Source: Dehalococcoidia bacterium (lineage in GTDB: Bacteria > Chloroflexota > Dehalococcoidia > E44-bin15). Taken from it: a stretch of DNA of 5,935 nucleotides. Within the stretch, counting starts at the first letter, position 1, and every line of letters begins with the position of its first letter. Position numbers and translations under genes: made by a program. The notes beneath the pieces are model-generated. The model made no database searches and had not been told where the DNA came from. It saw nothing but the letters and a program-made list of their open reading frames with translations. Of the stretch, positions 1 to 5,882 are shown piece after piece. Location: contig SOIC01000197.1 in the NCBI GenBank assembly GCA_004377275.1, positions 1 through 5,935 of the forward strand, in the 5' to 3' direction.

Positions 1-1199
1 GTCGTATACTCGCTGTTTATGGTAACATATTCCGCCGATAGGTCGCAGCCCCAGGCAGTCGCGGCGCAATCCCCCAGATTGAGGCACACCCTGATGGGCA
101 CCTCAGCCCCCCCCATCGCCACCCTCACCTTGTCCTTATCGAAGGTATGGGGCAAGCCTTCCGCCACGAGGCGGATGTTATTCAAGAAGAGGTCTATCCG
201 CGACTCATCGATCTCGGCGCCACTGTGACCCAGGGCGGCGACAATTCGTCCCCAGTTAGGGTCGCATCCATGAACTGCCGCCTTCACCAGGGGCGAGCCG
301 GCTATAGTGCGCGCCGCCAGCCGGGCATCGGCGAGGGTGAGCGCCCCATCAACAGTAACCTCGATAAGCCTGGTCGCCCCTTCACCCTCGCTGGCTATGC
401 GCCGGGCAAGATAGGTGCAAACCTCCGTTAGCGCCGCTTGAAACGCATCCGCCTCTTTAGTGCCTTCCTCAATCGTCTTATTCCCCGCTAGCCCATTGGC
501 AAGGATCAATACCGTATCATTGGGGCTGGTGTCGCCATCAATGGTGATCATATTGAAGGAGAGGTCCACCGCCTCGCCGAGCGCCTTTTCCAGGAGATGG
601 GCATCGATAGCCGCATCGGTGGTAAGGAAGCAGAGCAGGGTGGCCAGATTCGGATGGATCATCCCCGCTCCCTTGGCAATGCCCCCGATTATTATTTCCC
701 CTAATTCGCCACCCTCGGCAGCCGCCGCTATTTCCTTCGGATAGGTATCGGTGGTCATGATAGCCTTCGCCAGCTCATGACCCCCTTCTTGGGAAAGGGC
801 AACCTTTTCCATATTTGCCCCGATAAGCCCGATAGGAAGCCGCTCTCCAATGACGCCGGTGCTGGCAACCAGTACCTCCTGAGGCGCGATCCCCATCCGC
901 TCTGCCGCCAGGCTCGCCATCGCGGCGGCATCCTCAAACCCCGGCTCGCCAGTGCAGGCATTGGCGCAACCAGCATTCGCCACAATCGCCTGCGCTCTCC
1001 CAGCGGCTATATGCTTTTGGCACCAGAGCACCGGGGCAGCCTTGACCCTGTTAGTGGTGAATAGCCCGGCAGCAACGCAGGACACCTCGGAGTAGAGGAT
1101 GCCCAGGTCGAGCCCGCCCCTGGTCTTGAGGCCGGCAGAGATTGCGCCAGCTACATAGCCCTTCGGCGATGTGATCGTACCGCCGGGTATAGATTTCAT
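1..1199 (-). CDS. argJ: Bifunctional glutamate N-acetyltransferase / amino-acid acetyltransferase ArgJ (last codon and stop cut off)
   Basis: ArgJ transfers the acetyl group from N-acetylornithine to glutamate, closing the cyclic arginine pathway; many homologs also use acetyl-CoA. The frame is open for 399 codons from the ATG at 1199 to base 3. It ends in AEYVTINSEYTT, the usual ArgJ C-terminus, so only the end of a Thr codon and the stop should be missing. Visible motifs are the oxyanion-hole segment STGVIGERLP (residues 113-122, Thr114-Gly115), the self-cleavage site KGAGMIHPNLATLLCF with the Ala186-Thr187 bond (Thr187 becomes the nucleophile of the beta chain), ITIDGDTSPNDT (218-229), EGAT (273-276) and HGCDPNWGR (310-318). 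No frameshift is seen. Monofunctional versus bifunctional activity cannot be decided from sequence. No Shine-Dalgarno sequence precedes the start. The gene is divergent from the surface-modification operon and more GC-rich than it. Confidence 0.96.
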   Translation of the reverse strand, partial: MKSIPGGTITSPKGYVAGAISAGLKTRGGLDLGILYSEVSCVAAGLFTTNRVKAAPVLWCQKHIAAGRAQAIVANAGCANACTGEPGFEDAAAMASLAAERMGIAPQEVLVASTGVIGERLPIGLIGANMEKVALSQEGGHELAKAIMTTDTYPKEIAAAAEGGELGEIIIGGIAKGAGMIHPNLATLLCFLTTDAAIDAHLLEKALGEAVDLSFNMITIDGDTSPNDTVLILANGLAGNKTIEEGTKEADAFQAALTEVCTYLARRIASEGEGATRLIEVTVDGALTLADARLAARTIAGSPLVKAAVHGCDPNWGRIVAALGHSGAEIDESRIDLFLNNIRLVAEGLPHTFDKDKVRVAMGGAEVPIRVCLNLGDCAATAWGCDLSAEYVTINSEYT

Positions 1200-1205
1200 A
1201 GGGGA

Positions 1206-1234
1206 ACTATATCATACGAATATGGCTAAAGCAA
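1206..1234 (-). promoter_or_regulatory. Possible sigma70-type promoter for argJ, apparently leaderless
   Basis: Read on the minus strand, TTGCTT (1234-1229) and TATAGT (1211-1206, five of six bases of TATAAT) are separated by exactly 17 bases. The expected transcription start, about seven bases downstream, falls on the A of the argJ ATG at 1199. This fits the absence of a ribosome binding site. The -35 box is weak (three of six matches), so the call is tentative. Confidence 0.35.
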
Positions 1235-1252
1235 GAATAGACCGACGCTAGA

Positions 1253-1266
1253 TGCATATTAATTAA
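1253..1266. promoter_or_regulatory. ARG-box-like palindrome upstream of argJ
   Basis: TGCATATTAATTAA matches the known ArgR/AhrC operator consensus TGAATWWWWATTCA at 12 of 14 positions. It lies about 20 bases upstream of the proposed argJ -35 box. It sits in a larger imperfect inverted repeat, ATGC (1252-1255) with GCAT (1267-1270), around the palindrome TTAATTAA. Arginine-dependent control of argJ would make sense, but an AT-rich palindrome can match by chance and no arginine regulator gene is present in the window. Confidence 0.3.
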
Positions 1267-1505
1267 GCATTACCAAGCTCAGGTGATGTAGCGACAGTTG
1301 TGATGAGTTCACTGAAGTGGATATTCCCGATTTTTACGTATATGGCCCTGGGTGGCTTTCCCTGGCTTCAGGCAAGCTGAGCCTATCCAGGCGGGTTTGG
1401 AACGAAGCTAACGATGGTGGACCAGCGGTCAGGCTCTAGCACATTTTCCCAGAAGGTTGTATCATAAGCCTAGATGAAATCAGCTCAATCTAATAGGGGG
1501 TCACG

Positions 1506-1751
1506 ATGAAATGGCTCACACGCTTGATAAAGACACCTGTTGTACCTGCTTTCTTCTACTTTACCTTCCCTGAGACAGCTGACCCCCACTATCTCGACAT
1601 TGGCGGTGTTATCCTTCCATGGATTGCAGCTGCCCTGGTTGGGGCATCCGTCGCAATCGGGATTTACTGGGGGAAGATTAGGGCTTTCTTTAGTAGTCGT
1701 TTTCAAAAAGGCAAAAGCATCAAAAAAGATGACGACTCATCCGAGGACTAA
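1506..1751 (+). CDS. Small two-helix membrane protein, first gene of the surface-modification operon
   Basis: This is an 81-residue protein of unknown function. A strong ribosome binding site, AGGGGG at 1495-1500, fixes the ATG at 1506. A basic start (MKWLTRLIK) precedes a short hydrophobic stretch (about 11-21) that may be a weak signal peptide or first helix. After HYLD (28-31) comes a clear transmembrane segment at about 33-55, then a basic cytoplasmic-type segment (GKIRAFFSSRF, about 56-66) and a charged Lys/Asp/Glu tail. From memory, short proteins with a 'YLDPGTGS', membrane helix, 'IYWRKIKxFF' pattern occur beside sulfatase-like and glycosyl/glycerophospho-transferase genes in several phyla; this protein matches except that the DPGTGS part is altered. 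It overlaps or nearly abuts the next gene. A scaffold or anchor role is only a guess. Confidence 0.8.
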   Translation: MKWLTRLIKTPVVPAFFYFTFPETADPHYLDIGGVILPWIAAALVGASVAIGIYWGKIRAFFSSRFQKGKSIKKDDDSSED

Positions 1752-2970
1752 CCATGGTATTAGAAAGTCCGAAGTTATCGTGCAATTAATAAAGGAAATA
1801 GCCGACTTTCGCCGTTTTTTCCGGAGAACTCCAAAAGCAGAGAGGGCGATTGTATTCTATGCGGAACATGAGGGCTATTACCCTTACTTCGAAGGTCTTA
1901 TTAAAAAACTGATCAGCGAGCACAATCAAACTTTATGTTATGTTACATCCGATCCAGAGGATCCGATCTTGCAAGAAACCCAATCTAAAATACGAACTTT
2001 CTATCTGAATAAACTACTTGCTCTCTTTATGGCGCATGTCAATTGTAAGGTGTTCGTCATGACATTGACCGACCTCAATCAGTTCCATCTCAAGCGATCA
2101 CTCAATCCAGTTCACTATGTTTATGTGTTCCATGCCCTTGTTAGCACTCACATGATATATCGATACGGCGCTTTTGACCACTATGATTCTATTCTATGTT
2201 GCGGTCCCCACCAGGCTAAGGAAATTCGCAGGCATGAAGAGCTTTATGGTCTTCCGGCAAAGACCCTCAAAGCGGCAGGATATTATCGATTGGAGCGGAT
2301 TTACCAGGCATACCAGAAGTACTCCTCAGAGAAGTCGCCCTCCGTTACCAAGGAAACCGTCCTGATCGCACCTTCTTGGGGAGTTGCCAACATTCTCGAA
2401 TCTTGCGGTGAGCGTCTCGTTGAGCTTCTTCTTAAAGAAGGTTATGAGGTAATTGTTCGTCCTCACCCAGAAACCATAAGACGTTCTCCCGATTTAGTAT
2501 CTGTATTCGCTTCCGAATTTGGAAATAATCCCAGTTTCACTCTAGAGACGTCCGTTGCCAGTGATGGCTCATTGCTCAGTGCCGATGTTCTAATAAGCGA
2601 CTACTCCGGGATTGCTCTTGAATATGCTTTTGGCACGGAGCGACCAGTTTTATTTTTGGATGTTCCTAACAAGATCCGTAATCAAAGGTATAGAGAGTTG
2701 GGCATAGAACCATTGGAACTTTCTCTTCGATCCGAAATTGGGGTGGTTGTTTCCCCAAAGGAACTGGAGTCTGTTCCTCAGATGATTTCGGATTTGATAC
2801 TGAATAGGGTAGCCTACAAGAAAAAGATAGCTGAATTGAGGAATGCATACGTGTATGATTTTGGACATTCCTCGGAAATCGGCGCCGAGTATATTGTCAA
2901 TATTGTAGGAGGTATGGAAGAAAATATAGCAGGTGCCACGACAGCGGACGTACCAAGGAGTCAGATTTGA
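1729..2970 (+). CDS. CDP-glycerol glycerophosphotransferase family protein (TagB/TagF-like)
   Basis: The family moves glycerol-phosphate or a similar polyol-phosphate from a CDP-activated donor onto a lipid-linked or glycan acceptor at the inner membrane face. Family features, counted from the ATG at 1729, are FYAEHEGYYPYFEGL near 43-57, a central FHALVSTHMIYRYGAFDHYD block (His135, His141), RPHPE with His246, and SDYSGIALEYAFGTERPVLF (Ser290 to about 309), the donor-phosphate-binding signature. No membrane helices are seen. The start is uncertain. ATG 1729 overlaps the upstream gene by 23 bases, while GTG 1780, just before QLIKEIADFRRFF where I expect family homology to begin, gives 396 residues. 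Neither has a good ribosome binding site. Much longer upstream starts only read through the small gene's frame. The gene is AT-richer than argJ and its last bases overlap the next start. The real donor and acceptor are unknown. Confidence 0.88.
   Translation: MTTHPRTNHGIRKSEVIVQLIKEIADFRRFFRRTPKAERAIVFYAEHEGYYPYFEGLIKKLISEHNQTLCYVTSDPEDPILQETQSKIRTFYLNKLLALFMAHVNCKVFVMTLTDLNQFHLKRSLNPVHYVYVFHALVSTHMIYRYGAFDHYDSILCCGPHQAKEIRRHEELYGLPAKTLKAAGYYRLERIYQAYQKYSSEKSPSVTKETVLIAPSWGVANILESCGERLVELLLKEGYEVIVRPHPETIRRSPDLVSVFASEFGNNPSFTLETSVASDGSLLSADVLISDYSGIALEYAFGTERPVLFLDVPNKIRNQRYRELGIEPLELSLRSEIGVVVSPKELESVPQMISDLILNRVAYKKKIAELRNAYVYDFGHSSEIGAEYIVNIVGGMEENIAGATTADVPRSQI
2955..2960 (+). promoter_or_regulatory. 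Ribosome binding site that fixes a TTG start
   Basis: AAGGAG ends six bases before the TTG at 2967. That TTG shares bases with the TGA stop of the preceding gene (TTGA, 2967-2970). The strong site supports TTG as the true start of the membrane enzyme and implies translational coupling of the two genes. Confidence 0.8.
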
Positions 2971-4592
2971 GGAAATTGTTATTTGTTGTTCACCCGCTAT
3001 TGTTTGCAGCGTTTTTCATTCTGGCTCTCTATTCTGCTAATGTAGCAGAAGTTTCACCTTCTGAAATTGTGATACCCCTGGTAGCTGCGTTGGGTTTTGC
3101 GCTTCTGCTGCTATTACCGGCTTTGTTACTGATTAGGCTGATCCTTAGATTACGAACACCACCAAAGTCATCGCACCAATACCAGATTTGGGATCTTAAA
3201 AAAGCAGCGATCGTCGTATCAATCTTTTTAGTTCTGTTCTTCTCCTTTGGGCATGTTTCAAATGCTATAGTGGGCTGGGGTATTACTTATAAAGTCCTAC
3301 TGCCTATTTGGGGTACACTTATTGTTTGTGGTGCTTACTTCGTTATAAATACACGCAAAGATTTACGTAAGCTGACAATTGTTCTAAACGTAGTAGCTGT
3401 TACCCTGGTTATTATTCCTGCAATCAGTATTGCAGTAAACGAGACAAAGGCTGCTTCGCAAGATATCACAACTACGGAAAACATGGATACCAATAGCGTC
3501 GACCCGGGCAAAACAGATACCCTTCCGGATATTTACTATATTATTCTTGATAGATATGCATGCGCACGTACACTTGAAGAAGTCTACGATTTCGACAATA
3601 GTGAGTTTCTCGACTACTTATCCGACAAAGGGTTTTATGTCGCGTCCGAAAGCACATCTAATTATCCGGAGACCCAGCAATCCTTGGCATCATCCTTAAA
3701 TATGAAATATGTTAATTATCTGAGTGAAGAGTTAGGAGAAGACTTTACTGACCTGAGTCCAACCTATACGATGCTGCAAGATTATGAAGTGTGGCATTTT
3801 CTAAAATTGAAGGGGTATGAATTTATACATCTCGGATCCTGGTGGGAGCCCACAAGGAAAAATGAGTACGCAGATATTAATATTAACTATTGGGAGATAT
3901 CTGAATTCTCAATGACCCTATTCAAGACCACTATGCTTTACCCCATTGCATTGGAAAGCTCTAGATTGCCTCTTTGGCTGCAATCACCATTTCTGGAAGA
4001 ATTACGCCTGGGGCAATGGGAAAGGGTTCCCTATATATTCGACCAACTAGCTGAAATACCCAACATGAAAGAACCCACCTTTGTTTTTGCTCATATGCTT
4101 ATTCCCCACCCTCCATATGTATTTAACACGGACGGTACTTATCTGACAGAAGAGGAGGCTAATAAAAGAAGCATAGAGGTTAACTACGTGGATCAGTTAA
4201 TTTTCGCTAATAGCAAGGTCAGGGAACTCATCGATGAATTACTGTCAAGCTCAGAAGTGCCCCTAATCATCATTTTGCAAGCGGATGAAGGGCCATACCC
4301 GGGAGGACAGGATAAGTGGGAAGGAAAGGGTGAGTGGGAAGAACCGGTCGGTTGGGAAGAAGCAACCGAAGCGGAACTCAGAGAAAAAATGGGAATATTG
4401 AACGCCTATTACCTGCCCAATGTCGATGGGGATGTTTTATATCCGTCCATAACACCAGTGAACTCTTTTCGACTAGTTTTCAATCTTTACTTTGACACCG
4501 ATCTTGAGTTGTTGCCCGATAGGAGTTATGCTTCTTACAAAGACTATCCATACAAGTTCTTTGATGTGACTGATATAATCAAGTACGAGTAA
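2967..4592 (+). CDS. Membrane-anchored alkaline-phosphatase/sulfatase-superfamily protein
   Basis: This 541-residue protein has five predicted membrane helices (about 4-24, 34-60, 79-98, 108-128, 136-158), a Thr/Asp-rich linker, then an extracellular domain from about 186. The layout resembles lipoteichoic-acid synthases and phosphoethanolamine transferases, which act on phospho-groups outside the membrane. Superfamily landmarks are PDIYYIILDRYA (Asp195, likely metal ligand), NYPETQQSLASSLN (Thr236 the probable nucleophile, Ser239 an alternative), FAHMLIPHPPYVF (His376, His381) and LQADEGP (Asp440-Glu441-Gly442), where many relatives have Asp-His-Gly. GILNAYYLP follows near 475. Between them lies a Trp-Glu-rich insert with Trp451, 457 and 463 exactly six residues apart. 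TTG start with a good ribosome binding site; four-base overlap with the glycerophosphotransferase gene. Substrate unknown: it could transfer or hydrolyse a phospho- or sulfo-group. No recognisable terminator follows. Confidence 0.85.
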   Translation: MRKLLFVVHPLLFAAFFILALYSANVAEVSPSEIVIPLVAALGFALLLLLPALLLIRLILRLRTPPKSSHQYQIWDLKKAAIVVSIFLVLFFSFGHVSNAIVGWGITYKVLLPIWGTLIVCGAYFVINTRKDLRKLTIVLNVVAVTLVIIPAISIAVNETKAASQDITTTENMDTNSVDPGKTDTLPDIYYIILDRYACARTLEEVYDFDNSEFLDYLSDKGFYVASESTSNYPETQQSLASSLNMKYVNYLSEELGEDFTDLSPTYTMLQDYEVWHFLKLKGYEFIHLGSWWEPTRKNEYADININYWEISEFSMTLFKTTMLYPIALESSRLPLWLQSPFLEELRLGQWERVPYIFDQLAEIPNMKEPTFVFAHMLIPHPPYVFNTDGTYLTEEEANKRSIEVNYVDQLIFANSKVRELIDELLSSSEVPLIIILQADEGPYPGGQDKWEGKGEWEEPVGWEEATEAELREKMGILNAYYLPNVDGDVLYPSITPVNSFRLVFNLYFDTDLELLPDRSYASYKDYPYKFFDVTDIIKYE

Positions 4593-4632
4593 TCAAGAAG
4601 AAACGATCGCTAAGGGCCACCCCTTGACTTCC

Positions 4633-4679
4633 TGGTAACCAGATGTGAATTCGAACCAACGACCTCCGGGCCAAGACGA
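4633..4679 (-). pseudogene. Degenerate tRNA-fMet-like 3' relic
   Basis: On the minus strand this ends in CCA (4635-4633) and carries a canonical T-loop TTCGAAT and the variable-region-like AGGTC. It aligns without gaps to the tRNA-fMet-like sequence at 5883-5920, with 30 of 38 bases identical. After a six-base gap the shared GACGA (4675-4679 versus 5931-5935) resumes, so the stretch holding the CAT anticodon is missing. The T-stem no longer pairs (GTTGG against TCACA) and no 5' acceptor strand complementary to the 3' one is visible. It therefore cannot be a working tRNA. It is a decayed duplicate or an attachment-site remnant. Confidence 0.65.
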
Positions 4680-4703
4680 AGGCCACGCGCAGGCCGGCGG
4701 CAG

Positions 4704-4732
4704 TTGACAACGTCCCCGCGGTCGCCTACGAT
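4704..4732 (+). promoter_or_regulatory. Near-consensus sigma70-type promoter upstream of the epimerase-like gene
   Basis: A perfect -35 hexamer TTGACA (4704-4709) and TACGAT (4727-4732, four of six bases of TATAAT) are separated by exactly 17 bases. Transcription would start near 4739, leaving about 165 bases of leader before the GTG at 4904. It is the best promoter in the window and would transcribe the epimerase-like gene separately from the operon upstream. Confidence 0.6.
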
Positions 4733-4739
4733 GTGCGTA

Positions 4740-4903
4740 CGTGAAAACAGCGCACAATTGGCCTAACCACAATCAAAGGGTCAATGACCAAGGCAATGCT
4801 TTAGCTTCCGAGGTGTCTATTAGTTTAGTTCCGGAGCCAGAATGTTACAGTCTATATACATGGAGGTCATGCGCTGTTGTCGAGATGAGTCATCCACACG
4901 GAG
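4740..4903 (+). other. Leader region of the epimerase-like gene, no supported gene
   Basis: With the relic and promoter, this fills the 311-base gap 4593-4903. I see no known riboswitch or protein gene. GGAGGT occurs twice near the 3' end (4862-4867 and 4900-4905), in similar surroundings. A weak pairing of TTCCG with CGGAG is possible around 4806-4840. A frame at 4741-4926 has no family resemblance and no ribosome binding site. Confidence 0.45.
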
Positions 4904-5830
4904 GTGCAGGTCATTCAAACCCCTGAATTGAACGTGGTAACAGGAGCTTTCAGCTACACAGGTAAATACATAACGTGGCGGCTTCTTTCTATGGGCAAAC
5001 AGGTCAGAACCATTACCGGAAGCCCCGACCGTCAAGACCCGTTCAATGGCCAGGTCAGCGCTTTTCCGTTTAACTTCGATAACCCGAAACGATTGACGGA
5101 AAGCCTGCGGGGAGCAACCACGCTTTATAACACGTACTGGGTTCGTTTCACTCATGGAAAGGTGACATTCGATCAGGCCGTCGAGAATACGAAAAGGCTT
5201 ATCAAAGCAGCCGAAGAAGCCGGCATCCGCAGAATTGTACACATTAGCATCACCAATGCTTCAGAAGAATCGGTTTTCCCTTATTTCAGGGGGAAGGCGC
5301 TCTTGGAGAAGGCCATTGCCAATTCAAAGTTGTCCTACGCCATAGTCCGGCCAACAGTCATCTTCGGGCCCGAGGGCATGCTCATTAACAACATAGCCTG
5401 GCTCCTCAGGCGGTTCCCTGTATTCGCGGTTTTCGGCTCGGGAGAGTATCGTGTTCAGCCTGTCTTTGTGGAGGACGTGGCAGAGATAGCCGTCAGCGCC
5501 AGCCAGAAGGATGACAACATTATTATAGATGCCGTCGGCCCCGATATTTACACGTTTGACGAGTTGGTTCGACTTATCGCCGATAAGATTCATAGTAAAG
5601 CCAGGATCGTCCATGTCAGCCCGGGGCTGGCGCTTTTCCTCGGCAAATTTATTGGCTACGCCGTCAGAGACGTGGTGGTGACCAAAGACGAGATGAACGG
5701 CCTGATGGCGAATCTTCTCATTTCGCAAAGCCCGCCTACCGGCCAGACGCGCCTCAGCGAGTGGCTGGAGCGTAATGCAGATAGCGTAGGGGCAAGATAC
5801 GTCTCCGAGATTAAGAGACACTATCGCTAA
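4904..5830 (+). CDS. NAD(P)-binding epimerase/dehydratase-like protein (atypical SDR)
   Basis: This 308-residue Rossmann-fold protein belongs to the extended/atypical short-chain dehydrogenase group (NAD-dependent epimerase, NmrA-like and NDUFA9-like relatives). Counted from GTG 4904, the nucleotide-binding glycine motif is TGAFSYTG (13-20), the core strand RIVHISITNAS is at 110-120, a YxxxK pair occurs as YFRGK (Tyr127, Lys131), and VRPTVIFGPEG (148-158) and PVFVEDVAE (186-194) are typical substrate-side and cofactor-side segments. The Tyr-Lys pair suggests a functional reductase or epimerase site. The substrate is unknown. Start choice is unsure: GTG 4904 abuts its GGAG, while TTG 4928 would begin MNVVTGAFSYTG as in many homologs but lacks a well-spaced ribosome binding site. 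An in-frame stop at 4886 excludes earlier starts. It has its own promoter and is GC-richer than the operon upstream. Confidence 0.9.
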   Translation: MQVIQTPELNVVTGAFSYTGKYITWRLLSMGKQVRTITGSPDRQDPFNGQVSAFPFNFDNPKRLTESLRGATTLYNTYWVRFTHGKVTFDQAVENTKRLIKAAEEAGIRRIVHISITNASEESVFPYFRGKALLEKAIANSKLSYAIVRPTVIFGPEGMLINNIAWLLRRFPVFAVFGSGEYRVQPVFVEDVAEIAVSASQKDDNIIIDAVGPDIYTFDELVRLIADKIHSKARIVHVSPGLALFLGKFIGYAVRDVVVTKDEMNGLMANLLISQSPPTGQTRLSEWLERNADSVGARYVSEIKRHYR

Positions 5831-5847
5831 GCGAATGCCCAATTAAA

Positions 5848-5882
5848 GAGGCACGGCTTTGAAGACGCGCCTCACTATTTCT
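5848..5882 (+). terminator. Probable bidirectional intrinsic terminator
   Basis: GAGGCACG (5848-5855) pairs with CGCGCCTC (5866-5873): seven base pairs around one A-C mismatch, with a ten-base loop. The plus strand continues with the T-rich ACTATTTCTT (5874-5883). Read on the minus strand the hairpin is followed by TCTTTAATT (5847-5839), also T-rich. It lies between the convergent epimerase-like and tRNA-fMet genes, where a two-way terminator would be expected. Confidence 0.5.

Larger units (their letters stand above)
1200..1505. other. Divergent intergenic region, no supported gene
   Basis: No reading frame here has coding character on either strand; the short open stretches end in stops and resemble nothing I recognise. 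Besides the argJ promoter and ARG-box-like site, the region holds a nested stem-loop at 1361-1391 (CCTGG pairing with CCAGG outside, AGGC with GCCT inside) without a T-run. TATCAT at 1460-1465 is a possible -10 box for the rightward operon, but it has no convincing -35 partner. The only strong signal is the ribosome binding site AGGGGG at 1495-1500, five bases before the ATG at 1506. Confidence 0.6.

Noticed and set aside
1485..1706. Minus-strand cysteine-rich frame of 73 residues
   Set aside because: It lies antisense to the well-supported small membrane protein gene and resembles no family I recognise.
1540..1728. Long N-terminal extension of the glycerophosphotransferase frame starting at ATG 1540
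   Set aside because: It reads the small membrane protein gene in another frame, shows no family character, and the small gene has its own strong ribosome binding site.
4610..4626. Short inverted repeat AAGGG/CCCTT after the membrane enzyme gene as a terminator
   Set aside because: It has a five-base-pair stem and no T-run follows, so it is too weak to call.
4741..4926. GTG-initiated plus-strand frame of 61 residues
   Set aside because: It has no ribosome binding site and no recognisable family, and it overlaps the epimerase-like gene start.
4869..4931. Twenty-codon plus-strand frame whose TGA overlaps TTG 4928 (TTGA), like a leader peptide
   Set aside because: GGAGGT at 4862-4867 is only one base from its ATG, too close to work, and the peptide has no attenuator-like codon run.
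4820..5242. Minus-strand frame of 140 residues
   Set aside because: It is antisense to the epimerase-like gene, which carries clear Rossmann motifs.
5324..5842. Minus-strand frame of 172 residues
   Set aside because: It is antisense to the epimerase-like gene and crosses into the intergenic region without any family signal.
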